A stretch of 64,000 bases of DNA from an uncultured Pseudomonadales bacterium. GTDB lineage: Bacteria > Pseudomonadota > Gammaproteobacteria > Pseudomonadales > CANNCY01. The notes beneath the pieces were generated by a model that saw nothing but the letters and a program-made list of their open reading frames with translations, was not told the origin of the DNA and ran no database searches. The stretch is taken from the NCBI GenBank assembly GCA_947503335.1, contig CANNCY010000003.1, positions 124,001-188,000 of the forward strand, given 5' to 3'. How positions within the stretch are numbered: the stretch's first letter is position 1; every line of letters starts with the position of its first letter. Positions 36,939 to 45,081 of this stretch are shown here, one piece after another. The position numbers and the translations under genes are program-made.

Positions 36939-37859
36939 ATGGGTATTGATATGTTAGCGATTGTATTTGTGGTGGCAGCCATTCTGGTTGTGTTTGCTGG
37001 TGTAAAGATGGTGCCTCAGGGTGAGGAATGGACTATCGAGCGATTTGGGCGCTATACACGCACACTAAGCCCAGGTCTTGGGTTGATTATTCCGTTCATC
37101 GACACGATCGGCCGAAAGCAGAACGTGATGGAGCAGGTATTAGACGTTTTGCCACAAGAGGTGATCTCGTCAGATAACGCGATGGTTACTACTGATGCGG
37201 TGTGTTTCTTCCAAGTTATCGATCCGGTGAAGGCGAGCTATGAGGTAAATGACCTAGAGCGCGCTATGCAGAACCTAGTAATGACGAATATTCGTGCGGT
37301 GTTGGGTTCGATGGAGCTAGACGAAATGCTATCAAACCGTGATCGAATTAATGGCGAGCTACTCATCAAAGTAGATGAAGCCACTAACCCTTGGGGTGTC
37401 AAGGTAACACGTATTGAGATTCGTGATATTACGCCGCCACGCGATCTGGTTGATTCAATGGCCAACCAGATGAAGGCCGAGCGTGAAAAGCGTGCAACGG
37501 TATTAGAGGCAGAAGGTGTGCGTCAGGCCGAGGTACTTAAAGCAGAAGGTGAAAAACAAGCCGACATTCTGCGCGCAGAAGGTGAGCGACAAGCGGCGTT
37601 CTTAGAGGCTGAAGCCCGTGAGCGTGCCGCAGACGCTGAAGCTAAGGCAACCGAAGTAGTATCTAAGGCTATTGCACAGGGTGATATGCAGGCGATTAAC
37701 TACTTCGTTGCAACCAAGTATGTAGAGGCACTAGGAACGCTATCAGCGTCAGACAACTCAAAAGTGATCATGATGCCGTTAGAAGCCACAAGTGTAGTAG
37801 GTAGCGTTGCAGGTATTGCAGACCTAGTGCAAAAGGCAACTGATCAAGCTAAGGCTTAA
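36939..37859 (+). CDS. qmcA: QmcA-like SPFH/stomatin membrane protein
   Basis: The ATG at 36939 with an AAGGAG site gives 306 residues beginning MGIDMLAIVFVVAA. One N-terminal membrane helix (about 4-22) precedes a stomatin-type SPFH domain (VPQGEEWTIERFGRYTRTLSPG) and a coiled coil (about 175-240). The coil has near-repeats of the form AEGxRQAxxLxAEG, then a C-terminal GDMQAINYFVATKYVEAL segment. Proteins of this type form oligomeric cages or microdomains in the inner membrane and interact with FtsH in E. coli. It is paired with nfeD 13 bases downstream, the conserved partner arrangement. Confidence 0.9.
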   Translation: MGIDMLAIVFVVAAILVVFAGVKMVPQGEEWTIERFGRYTRTLSPGLGLIIPFIDTIGRKQNVMEQVLDVLPQEVISSDNAMVTTDAVCFFQVIDPVKASYEVNDLERAMQNLVMTNIRAVLGSMELDEMLSNRDRINGELLIKVDEATNPWGVKVTRIEIRDITPPRDLVDSMANQMKAEREKRATVLEAEGVRQAEVLKAEGEKQADILRAEGERQAAFLEAEARERAADAEAKATEVVSKAIAQGDMQAINYFVATKYVEALGTLSASDNSKVIMMPLEATSVVGSVAGIADLVQKATDQAKA

Positions 37860-37872
37860 TAAGGAGTCAGAT

Positions 37873-38310
37873 ATGGAACTGTTAATGAATTTGGAGTATT
37901 GGCATTGGTGGATACTCGCCCTTGTCTTCTTAATCTTCGAAGTCTTAGGGTTCTCGGGATTCTTACTAGGCGCAGTAGTTGCCGCGGTTGCCACCGGTTT
38001 GGTGGCCCTGGTTGCGCCGGTAGGGTGGGAAGTACAGATAACCCTATTCGGTATAATGGCAGTTGTATTTACCGTAGTGTACTGGAAGAAGTTTCGCCGC
38101 TTTAACCAAAAAACAGACCAAGAAGGTTTGAATACTGTAGAACAAAGATTGATGGGCAAACACGGTTCAGTTGTGAAAGTGTTGTCTAGTACCGAAGTAA
38201 AGATTCAGATCGGCGATACGCTATGGACAGCAACCGCCGACACAGAACACCAAGAGGGTGACAAAGTAACGGTCAGTAAGGTCGTTAATCAGGTGCCCCA
38301 CGTGACCTAA
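37873..38310 (+). CDS. NfeD-family membrane protein (YbbK partner type)
   Basis: A 145-residue protein with two or three hydrophobic helices in about residues 10-72 (WHWWILALVFLIFEVLGFSG, VAAVATGLVALVAPVGW, and IMAVVFTVVYW). A soluble C-terminal beta domain (about 88-145) follows, of the OB-fold NfeD type, ending GDKVTVSKVVNQVPHVT. Short NfeD proteins are regularly encoded next to stomatin-like genes and are thought to act with them in membrane quality control. It ends at an intrinsic terminator, making qmcA-nfeD a two-gene operon. Confidence 0.88.
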   Translation: MELLMNLEYWHWWILALVFLIFEVLGFSGFLLGAVVAAVATGLVALVAPVGWEVQITLFGIMAVVFTVVYWKKFRRFNQKTDQEGLNTVEQRLMGKHGSVVKVLSSTEVKIQIGDTLWTATADTEHQEGDKVTVSKVVNQVPHVT

Positions 38311-38324
38311 CATCTACCCCTGTT

Positions 38325-38346
38325 GGCCCCGAAAGGGGCCTTTTTT
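38325..38346 (+). terminator. intrinsic terminator after the nfeD-type gene
   Basis: GGCCCC (38325-38330) and GGGGCC (38335-38340) enclose a GAAA tetraloop, followed by six Ts. It lies 15 bases after the stop and 10 bases before the end of the convergent purK. Confidence 0.92.
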
Positions 38347-38355
38347 ATGGGCGAC

Positions 38356-39420
38356 TTATATTGCTAACAGCTCTTTAACCCAGTCTAAAACCTCGTCATA
38401 AGGTTTAGGCATAGTCGATAAGATGGTCGACGCAGGATCGGCAAGGTTACTAAAGTCATCAGCGTTGATATTGATGTGACCCACCTTGCGGGCAGTGCGA
38501 ACCTCCTTGCCATACCACCAAACCTGAGAGCCAGATACCGCATACCAAGCTGGGTCGAGATCGACACCGACGAGATTAATCATCAGTGTATTACCGACGG
38601 TCTTAGGTTGGCTCAATGGTGTACCGCTTACCGCACGAAGATGTGCTTCAAATTGGCTAAAGTGGGCGCCTGCTTGTGTCCAGTGGCCCGAGTTATGCAC
38701 TCGTGGGGCCAGCTCGTTAACTAACAGTTGTTCGCCGACCACAAAGCACTCCATGGCTAAAACACCACGGTAGTCAAAATGTTCGAGCAGCTTTGTAAGC
38801 ATCTCTTCGGCCTGGCTTTGCAACGATCTATATTTTGGTAAATCTGCGAAGGTTGCCATTAGCTGGCCGTCAATATGGAGATTGGTGGCAAGTGGGTAAA
38901 AGAATACGTTGCCTGTAGCGTCGCGCATGCCGACCAGTGACACTTCTTCTTCAAACCCTATGGCCGCTTCAGCAATTGAGGTACCTTGCCATTCGGCATC
39001 AATAATCGTCTCGGCTGTGCACCACATTTGCCCTCGCCCATCATAGCCACCACTACGTTTCTTCAACAAAAAACGCTGGCCAAACTGTTGGGCGAGTTCG
39101 GTAGCAGGCTGTTGATCGATGGGAGCCCAAGGCGCGGTCGAAATATTTAAGTGATCTAGTGTTGCCTTTTGAGTCTTGCGGTCGTTCATGACACGAATTG
39201 CATCAAGATTGGCAAACTGCGATGCATGATCTTCTAAGTGATCGGTTACTGCGGTAGTTGGCCAGTGTTCGCGCTCAACCGTCAATATATCGTTCGGTGA
39301 AATCGCAATTAAAGACTCACTGTCTAGATTTTGCGGTAAAACATCGTGGTTCAAAGGCATGCCGGCGTGCTTTAGCATCTTGCCTAGCTGGCCGTCGCCT
39401 AATACTACGATACGGCTCAT
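38356..39420 (-). CDS. purK: N5-carboxyaminoimidazole ribonucleotide synthase
   Basis: A 354-residue ATP-grasp enzyme that carboxylates AIR with bicarbonate to give N5-CAIR in purine synthesis. The N-terminus [16 protein letters not shown], the ATP-grasp loop [12 protein letters not shown], the metal-binding region [30 protein letters not shown] (quoted only by its ends: [22 protein letters not shown]) and HWTQAG identify it. Length is normal. Its ATG overlaps the purE stop by 4 bases. Confidence 0.96.
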   Translation of the reverse strand: MSRIVVLGDGQLGKMLKHAGMPLNHDVLPQNLDSESLIAISPNDILTVEREHWPTTAVTDHLEDHASQFANLDAIRVMNDRKTQKATLDHLNISTAPWAPIDQQPATELAQQFGQRFLLKKRSGGYDGRGQMWCTAETIIDAEWQGTSIAEAAIGFEEEVSLVGMRDATGNVFFYPLATNLHIDGQLMATFADLPKYRSLQSQAEEMLTKLLEHFDYRGVLAMECFVVGEQLLVNELAPRVHNSGHWTQAGAHFSQFEAHLRAVSGTPLSQPKTVGNTLMINLVGVDLDPAWYAVSGSQVWWYGKEVRTARKVGHININADDFSNLADPASTILSTMPKPYDEVLDWVKELLAI

Positions 39421-39911
39421 GACAACTCTCTAGGGTCGTTGTTTTCTAAAACAGCGGCAGTTTGCTCTGCTCTAAAGGCGTTGATCTTATCTTGTAAACT
39501 AGGGTCAAAAGCAGCAAGAATTTGCGCTGCAAGCAGGCCAGCATTAAAGGCCCCAGCGTTGCCAATTGCTAGCGTGCCAACTGAAACGCCCTTGGGCATC
39601 TGAGCAATCGATAACAGGCTGTCGATACCATTAAGGGTCTTAGATTTAACCGGTACGCCAAGCACAGGTAACGCTGTATGGGCTGCGACCATACCTGGTA
39701 GGTGGGCGGCGCCACCGGCACCTGCGATAATAACTTTATAGCCTTTATCTACAGCCGATTCTGCAAACTCTACAAGTTTGTTGGGTGTACGGTGAGCTGA
39801 GACTACTTCTACGTGGGGTTCGATACCAAAACGCTTCAAGATTGTTTCGGCTTCGCTCATGGTGCTCCAATCACTAGTGGAGCCCATGATAATAGCTACA
39901 GGGGCGGTCAT
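39417..39911 (-). CDS. purE: N5-carboxyaminoimidazole ribonucleotide mutase
   Basis: The ATG at 39909-39911, with an AGGAAAA site upstream, gives 164 residues beginning [15 protein letters not shown], the class I PurE N-terminus; the longer open frame upstream is not conserved. The signatures are [29 protein letters not shown] and [19 protein letters not shown]. It moves the carboxyl group of N5-CAIR to carbon 4 to give CAIR. purE-purK form a coupled operon. Confidence 0.97.
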   Translation of the reverse strand: MTAPVAIIMGSTSDWSTMSEAETILKRFGIEPHVEVVSAHRTPNKLVEFAESAVDKGYKVIIAGAGGAAHLPGMVAAHTALPVLGVPVKSKTLNGIDSLLSIAQMPKGVSVGTLAIGNAGAFNAGLLAAQILAAFDPSLQDKINAFRAEQTAAVLENNDPRELS

Positions 39912-39977
39912 GATTTTTCCTAACACTACAAAAACAGCATAGTGCCAGAACAAAAAATAAAATCAATGCCCCCGCAA

Positions 39978-40295
39978 TCACTCTTTTACTTCTACCACCA
40001 TTTTCATGTCAGGGTGAATAGCGCATTCTACGTTTACGACACCAGGTTTATTGAAGGTGTTAGCTCTAGATTCGCCTTTAGGGTAAGACTTAAGGTCGAA
40101 AAAGTTAGAGTCAGACAGACTGTAAACATTGTGAAAAAAGTCATCTTGGTTCTCAAAGTGCACGGTATCGCCGACTTTAATTTCGATGTGTTGCTTATCA
40201 AATTTTCGATCTTTTTGGGTAACTTTGTGTTCTGCTGCTTGCGCGAATGCAAAAGGAGCGACAGTTAATAGCGTTGCAATGGTTACTCTATTCAT
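39978..40295 (-). CDS. exported cupredoxin (plastocyanin-like)
   Basis: Starting at the ATG 40293-40295 after a GAGGAG site, the protein has 105 residues with a signal peptide (about 1-21, ending FAQA/AE). The mature domain has VGDTVHFENQDDFFHNVYS and NVECAIHPDMKM. H55, C91, H94 and M97 or M99 fit a type 1 copper site. Such small blue-copper proteins carry single electrons in the periplasm. The start overlaps the stop of the di-haem peroxidase gene by 8 bases, so it is likely that peroxidase's electron donor; that is inference. Confidence 0.85.
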   Translation of the reverse strand: MNRVTIATLLTVAPFAFAQAAEHKVTQKDRKFDKQHIEIKVGDTVHFENQDDFFHNVYSLSDSNFFDLKSYPKGESRANTFNKPGVVNVECAIHPDMKMVVEVKE

Positions 40296-41328
40296 TTGAT
40301 GGCTCCTCTTGTGCAGGAATTTGATCAAGGCTTTTCATAAAGGCGACTAAGTCGGCTTTTTCTTGGTGCGATAGCTGAAGCGGTTTCATTGATGGCGATA
40401 GGTTGGGTACGTTGCGCCCACCGCCGATGTAATGTTCGACAACCTCTTCTAGTGTCTTGGCATAGCTGTTGTGAAAATAAGGCGCAGTGCTCGAAATATT
40501 GCGAAGCCCAGGGGTTTTGAATGCACCTTTGAGCACTGCAATGGGTATAACCTTGTGGCGACCAGCATCACGCCCCGTATTGCGTAGCTCTGGTACACCA
40601 ATATTGTGAAAACCGTGATCTGTAAAATGAGGGGCTTGATGACAGGCGGCGCAGTTTCCGCGGTTGGGGTCTTTAAATACTTCGAACCCTCGTTTGGCAG
40701 AGGTGGATACTGCGTTTTCGTCACCCCGTTGCCAGCGATCAAAGGGGGTATCGATGACGATAATGGTGCGCTGATAGGCTGCAAGTGCTTTTGCCAGCGT
40801 TTGTAATGTAATACCTTCACCTGGATAGGCTTTGCCAAACATGTTTTGATAATCGTCAGAGTCGACAAGATACGCGATTACCTGTGCAGGAACCGCGTTC
40901 ATCTCGTCTGCAGCGGCGAGCGGCCCCAGGGCCTGCTCTTCTAAACTCGCAAATCGGCCATCCCACATCTGAATGAGGCTATACCCCGAGTTTACTACTG
41001 TCGGTGTTGCTCGACCTAGGGGGGTGCCGGGTACACCCGTTGAAAAGGCGCGGCTGTCGGCCCAACCTTGATCGGGAGCGTGACAGCTAGCGCAGGCGAC
41101 CTCGCCATTGCCGCTTAGTTTTGGATCAAAGAACAGTTTTTCGCCTAAAGCATGGCGATGCTCGTTTGGCGCATTGTCTGCGGGATGGGGAGGCGGCCCG
41201 TCAACCAACCAAATCGACTTAGGCTTAGGTGGGGCCCCTGACGTAGCCATAATATCTGTGTTGTCACCGGTGGTGTCTGGTATATCAGCCGCTATTAGTA
41301 GTGCGCTAAACATAACATCGATTAGCAT
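40288..41328 (-). CDS. di-haem cytochrome c peroxidase / MauG family protein
   Basis: A 346-residue protein with two haem c motifs, CASCH at 79-83 and CAACH at 226-230, in the family context (HALGEKLFFDPKLSGNGEVACA, given here as HALGEKLFFDPKLSGNG; GWADSRAFSTGV; TPTVVNSGY; MWDGRFASLEEQ). Family members reduce hydrogen peroxide or oxidise a protein partner in the periplasm. The N-terminus MLIDVMFSALLIAAD is short for a signal peptide; an unusual upstream start would lengthen it, so the true start is uncertain. It is coupled to the cupredoxin gene and divergent from the BLUF gene. Confidence 0.88.
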   Translation of the reverse strand: MLIDVMFSALLIAADIPDTTGDNTDIMATSGAPPKPKSIWLVDGPPPHPADNAPNEHRHALGEKLFFDPKLSGNGEVACASCHAPDQGWADSRAFSTGVPGTPLGRATPTVVNSGYSLIQMWDGRFASLEEQALGPLAAADEMNAVPAQVIAYLVDSDDYQNMFGKAYPGEGITLQTLAKALAAYQRTIIVIDTPFDRWQRGDENAVSTSAKRGFEVFKDPNRGNCAACHQAPHFTDHGFHNIGVPELRNTGRDAGRHKVIPIAVLKGAFKTPGLRNISSTAPYFHNSYAKTLEEVVEHYIGGGRNVPNLSPSMKPLQLSHQEKADLVAFMKSLDQIPAQEEPSNE

Positions 41329-41365
41329 GGTAAACCCTGATCGTATTTCAATAACCTTTCATCTA

Positions 41366-41379
41366 TTTACTGTAGTAAA
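41366..41379. promoter_or_regulatory. 14-base palindrome before the peroxidase gene
   Basis: TTTACT (41366-41371) and AGTAAA (41374-41379) are perfect inverted arms around two bases, 38 bases upstream of the peroxidase ATG in the region shared with the divergent BLUF gene. Size and place suit an operator; the binding protein is unknown. Confidence 0.35.
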
Positions 41380-41477
41380 CAAGACTTGCTCGAGGGTGGA
41401 TTGTCACTAGTTGCAGTTGGGGTGCACAGACTTGCAATGCGTCTATGCTGTACAGGTACGGTTGTGCGAGAATTTTT

Positions 41478-41906
41478 ATGTTTTTGGTACGTTTGATATA
41501 CGCGAGTAGAGCTGACGAGCAGTTTAAGGGCGATGAGATCGGGCGCTTGCTAGATACGGCTCGAGAACATAATACGAAAGCAGATGTGACAGGTATTTTA
41601 TGCTTTCATCGCCACTATTTCTTGCAATGCCTAGAAGGCAGCAGAACCTCTGTAAACGCTGTATATCGTCGCATTCTAAATGACTGGCGCCATCATGATA
41701 TTGTGCTGCTAGATTACAAAGAAGTAGATAAGAGAGAATTCTCTTGTTGGTCAATGGCTTATCTTCCTGATACTGAACTCACAAGAGAGCTAAATTTAGA
41801 GTTTTCAGGTAGCAGTGAGTTCGATCCGTTTAGTATGAGCGGCGAGGCAAGCCATCAAATGTTACTCAAAGCCCTTGCAACGCTGCCATCAGTGCCAAGT
41901 AAATAG
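41478..41906 (+). CDS. BLUF-domain blue-light receptor
   Basis: From the ATG 41478 it is 142 residues beginning MFLVRLIYASRADEQ. This is a stand-alone BLUF domain (about 1-95) that binds FAD non-covalently. The photochemical residues are all present: Y8, N32, Q50, W91 and M93. With a constant offset of 13 these match AppA Y21, N45, Q63, W104 and M106. A roughly 45-residue C-terminal extension follows with no recognised output domain. Light probably changes its contact with a partner, which cannot be named here. It is divergent from the peroxidase gene. Confident of the domain, not of the pathway. Confidence 0.92.
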   Translation: MFLVRLIYASRADEQFKGDEIGRLLDTAREHNTKADVTGILCFHRHYFLQCLEGSRTSVNAVYRRILNDWRHHDIVLLDYKEVDKREFSCWSMAYLPDTELTRELNLEFSGSSEFDPFSMSGEASHQMLLKALATLPSVPSK

Positions 41907-42015
41907 TTCATTACACCTTTCACGGGATATAAAGGCCATGAATGGTTGGTTACTATTTGTGGAAACTTACCAGTCATGTAATATGTCTAAATCATAAGAA
42001 TAAGCAACGCAGGCA

Positions 42016-43692
42016 ATGATAACTATGAGCTATTTATTACCGCTTCAGTATCTTGAGAAACATGTTCGCGAGCGTGGTAACTCGCCCTATCTACATCAAC
42101 CGGTTAACCGGCAGTACACTACTTATACCTTTGCTGAGGTGGCTGATATCGCAGCACGTATTGCAGCGGGCCTAAAAGCACAGGGGTTTGAAAAGGGTGA
42201 TCGTATTGCCATCTTGGGCAAAAACTCTGTCGAGTGGTTTATCACTGATTTTGCCATCCAGATGGCGGGTCTTATTTCAGTGCCGATCTACTTCACTGCC
42301 GGTGAAGACACTATCAAGTACGTGCTAAAACACTCAGATTCTAAGGCTATCTTTATTGGTAAGCTTGATGATCCTAGTATTGCCGACAGAGCAGTTGACG
42401 AATCAATTATGCGCATTGCGTATCCCTATGATACGACACCTGCACAGCAGCAGTGGGCAGATTGGGTTAGTAAATACGAGCCCTTAACAGATTGGCATAT
42501 GGCTGACATGAGCGATACGTACACAATCGTTTATACCTCGGGCAGTACCGGTACGCCTAAAGGTGTTGTCACTAGCTTCTTGAATATATCTTCATCAGCC
42601 TTTAACGCGTTGAGCTTGATTGATGGCGATCCATCAAAAGAGCGTATGATTTCGTATTTACCGTTAGCCCATATCACTGAGCGCGCGGTGGTACTGAACC
42701 CATCTGTGATGAGCGGTGGGCAAGTTTATTTCGTTGAAAGCCTAGATACCTTCGCTGAAGATATTAAGTATGCAGAGCCAACGATGTTTGTGTCAGTGCC
42801 GCGTTTGTGGGCTAAATTCCAGTCGCAAATTCTTGCGAAGATGCCCGACGAGAAGCTTCAGAAGCTACTTAAACTGCCCATCATCGGTAGGCTCGTTGCT
42901 GGTAAGATCCGCAAAGCGATGGGCATGCACAAGGTGAAAAGCTTCGGCTCGGGTACCGCACCAATTGCGCCGGCGGTTCTTGAATGGTTCTCGCGCTTGG
43001 GTATCGACATTCGTGAAGGTTGGGGTATGACCGAAACTTCAGGTCTTTCATGCGGTAACCTGCCCTATGAGAAAGAGGCGATGGGTACCATTGGTCGCCC
43101 TGTCGATTGTGTTGAAATGAAGCTGTCTGAGCAGGGCGAGATCATGATTCGTGGCGAGGCGGTGTTCTCAGAATACTACCTTGCTCCTGAGTTGACAGCC
43201 GAAAACTTCACCGACGGTTGGTTTCATACTGGTGACCTGGGCACGATTACTGAACATGGCCATTACAAAATCATCGGTCGAATCAAAGAGCAGTTCAAAA
43301 CGGGTAAGGGTAAGTACTGCTCGCCTGTGCCTATCGAAAGCTTATTAGGCGCGTGCCCAATTATCGAGCAGGTCGCTGTTATGGGCTCGGGTCGCAAGCA
43401 GCCTGTTGCAGTGGTGATTTTGGCAGAGACAGTAAGACCAGGTGATAGCGCTGCTGAGAAAGAGCTTGCTGAATTGCTTGTTTCTGTCAATGCACAGTTA
43501 GAAGGCCATGAAAAGCTAGATGCTATTATTGTAGGTAGTGACGCTTGGACCATTGAAAACGAGCTATTAACCCCCACAATGAAGCTAAAGAGAGATCGTA
43601 TTGAAGCGTCTTACGACGACACTGTCGAGGCACTACCAAGCGGTCAGCCTGTTGTTTGGCAATACAAAATGGCGGTAGCTGAACCCGCCTAA
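42016..43692 (+). CDS. AMP-forming acyl-CoA synthetase (long-chain type)
   Basis: A 558-residue adenylate-forming enzyme. The P-loop-like motif YTSGSTGTPKG begins at residue 173, followed by the linker YLPLAHITERAV, GWGMTETSG and HTGDLG. The C-terminal hinge and catalytic lysine region reads GRIKEQFKTGKGKYCSPVPIE. The FKTxKGKY pattern is that of long-chain fatty acyl-CoA synthetases, which activate free fatty acids with ATP and CoA. The substrate chain length cannot be told. It stands alone in its orientation group, 22 bases before the CvfB-like gene. Confidence 0.85.
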   Translation: MITMSYLLPLQYLEKHVRERGNSPYLHQPVNRQYTTYTFAEVADIAARIAAGLKAQGFEKGDRIAILGKNSVEWFITDFAIQMAGLISVPIYFTAGEDTIKYVLKHSDSKAIFIGKLDDPSIADRAVDESIMRIAYPYDTTPAQQQWADWVSKYEPLTDWHMADMSDTYTIVYTSGSTGTPKGVVTSFLNISSSAFNALSLIDGDPSKERMISYLPLAHITERAVVLNPSVMSGGQVYFVESLDTFAEDIKYAEPTMFVSVPRLWAKFQSQILAKMPDEKLQKLLKLPIIGRLVAGKIRKAMGMHKVKSFGSGTAPIAPAVLEWFSRLGIDIREGWGMTETSGLSCGNLPYEKEAMGTIGRPVDCVEMKLSEQGEIMIRGEAVFSEYYLAPELTAENFTDGWFHTGDLGTITEHGHYKIIGRIKEQFKTGKGKYCSPVPIESLLGACPIIEQVAVMGSGRKQPVAVVILAETVRPGDSAAEKELAELLVSVNAQLEGHEKLDAIIVGSDAWTIENELLTPTMKLKRDRIEASYDDTVEALPSGQPVVWQYKMAVAEPA

Positions 43693-43714
43693 TCTGCGCT
43701 AGGAGGCGCAGCCT

Positions 43715-44545
43715 ATGATTCAAATCGGCCGCGCCTACACCTTAGAGGTTGTCAGAGACAGTGACTATGGTTTCTTTCTTGACGCCTCTCCCCTAGATAC
43801 CATTTTGTTACCCAAGCGCGAGTGTGAAGATCTTGCTCTGGGTGACAAAGTCGACGTATTCCTTTATTACGATTCAGAAGATCGCCCTGTCGCGACTCGT
43901 AAAATCCCTAAGGCTCAAATCGGTGAGTTTGCTTCGTTGCAGGTTGTTGATACAACCAAAGTAGGCGCCTTCATGGATTGGGGGCTTGATAAGCATCTCA
44001 TGGTTCCCTTTGGAGAACAGAAGACCAAGATGGAAGAAGGGCGGCACTACATTGTGTTTGTGCATAGTAATCGCCATGATGGTCGCTTGATGGGGTCAAG
44101 TAAGTTAGATCGGTTCTTAGACCGGTATCCTGCCCTCTATAAAACCCGCGAGCCAGTCGAATTGCTCGTCGCAGCAAAGACAGACTTAGGTTATAAGGTT
44201 ATCGTTAATAACGCGCACTGGGGCGTATTGTACGCTGATGAGGTGTTTAAGCCTCTAAGAATTGGGCAAAAACTGCCAGGCTTTATTAAGCGGGTGCGTG
44301 CAGATGGCAAGATCGACGCCACGCTTCAAGGGGGTAAGCAAACCCGTGACCGTGATTCACAAACTGTGTTGCGCTACCTGAAGCAGCTTAATGGCTATGC
44401 CCCGCTTCATGATAAGTCTGATCCGAAAGTAATTGAGGCTGAGCTTGGGCTAAGTAAAAAAGCCTTCAAACGAGCGATAGGCTCACTTTATAAAGCCAAA
44501 GAAATCGTGATCGAAGACGGCGGTATTCGTCTCACTGAAAACTAA
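43715..44545 (+). CDS. CvfB-family S1-like RNA-binding protein
   Basis: A 276-residue protein beginning MIQIGRAYTLEVVRDSDYGFFLD, with ILLPKRECEDLALGDKVDVFLYYDSEDRPVAT (seen as LLPKRE and VDVFLYYDSEDRPVAT) and FMDWGLDKHLMVPFGEQ. This order of S1-like OB repeats, with a C-terminal winged-helix segment (about 225-276, ELGLSKKAFKRAIGSLYK), matches CvfB/YitL. Staphylococcal CvfB binds RNA and affects virulence gene expression; here the role is only inferred as RNA binding. It may be co-transcribed with the acyl-CoA synthetase. Confidence 0.85.
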   Translation: MIQIGRAYTLEVVRDSDYGFFLDASPLDTILLPKRECEDLALGDKVDVFLYYDSEDRPVATRKIPKAQIGEFASLQVVDTTKVGAFMDWGLDKHLMVPFGEQKTKMEEGRHYIVFVHSNRHDGRLMGSSKLDRFLDRYPALYKTREPVELLVAAKTDLGYKVIVNNAHWGVLYADEVFKPLRIGQKLPGFIKRVRADGKIDATLQGGKQTRDRDSQTVLRYLKQLNGYAPLHDKSDPKVIEAELGLSKKAFKRAIGSLYKAKEIVIEDGGIRLTEN

Positions 44546-44604
44546 TCCTGTATCTTTTATTAGAAATGCCGTAGATTTTGAATTTTATTCTGTGAGACCC
44601 TCAA

Positions 44605-45081
44605 ATGGCATCCTTAGATAGAATAGATTTCGAAATTCTACAGATTCTGCGTGATGATGCGCGTATTTCTAACAAAGATCTTGCTGGGCGAGTAGGCTTG
44701 GCATCATCGTCGTGTCTAACACGTGTTCGTGCTTTGGTTGCTCAAGGCGTGATAAAGGGCTACTACGCTGATTTAGATCTACGCCAGTTAGGCGTAGGGT
44801 TGCGAGCGATGGTGACAGTTAAACTGGCCAAGCACTCTCGCAACGAATTTGAAGAATTTAGACAGCATCTAATGGCTCAGCCAGAGGTTGAGCGTGTAGT
44901 GCATTTGAGCGGTGCCAATGATTTCATGGTACAGGTTGCAACGCGCGACACCGATCATTTGCGCGACTTAGTGTTAGAGGCGTTTACAGAACGAAAAGAG
45001 GTATCACACATCGAAACGTCGTTGATCTATGATGAATGGACCAACACTCAGCTCGATGTAAGCAGAGGTAATGCAGAGTAA
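44605..45081 (+). CDS. Lrp/AsnC-family transcriptional regulator
   Basis: A 158-residue regulator with an N-terminal helix-turn-helix (about 5-60: LDRIDFEILQILRDDARISN and LAGRVGLASSSCLTRVRAL) and a C-terminal RAM domain (about 70-150) for ligand binding and oligomerisation. Such proteins sense amino acids or related metabolites. Its last 11 bases overlap the start of the monooxygenase gene, so the two are co-expressed and the monooxygenase is a likely target. The hppD operon for tyrosine degradation lies 2 kb downstream and may also be controlled; that is inference. Confidence 0.9.
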   Translation: MASLDRIDFEILQILRDDARISNKDLAGRVGLASSSCLTRVRALVAQGVIKGYYADLDLRQLGVGLRAMVTVKLAKHSRNEFEEFRQHLMAQPEVERVVHLSGANDFMVQVATRDTDHLRDLVLEAFTERKEVSHIETSLIYDEWTNTQLDVSRGNAE

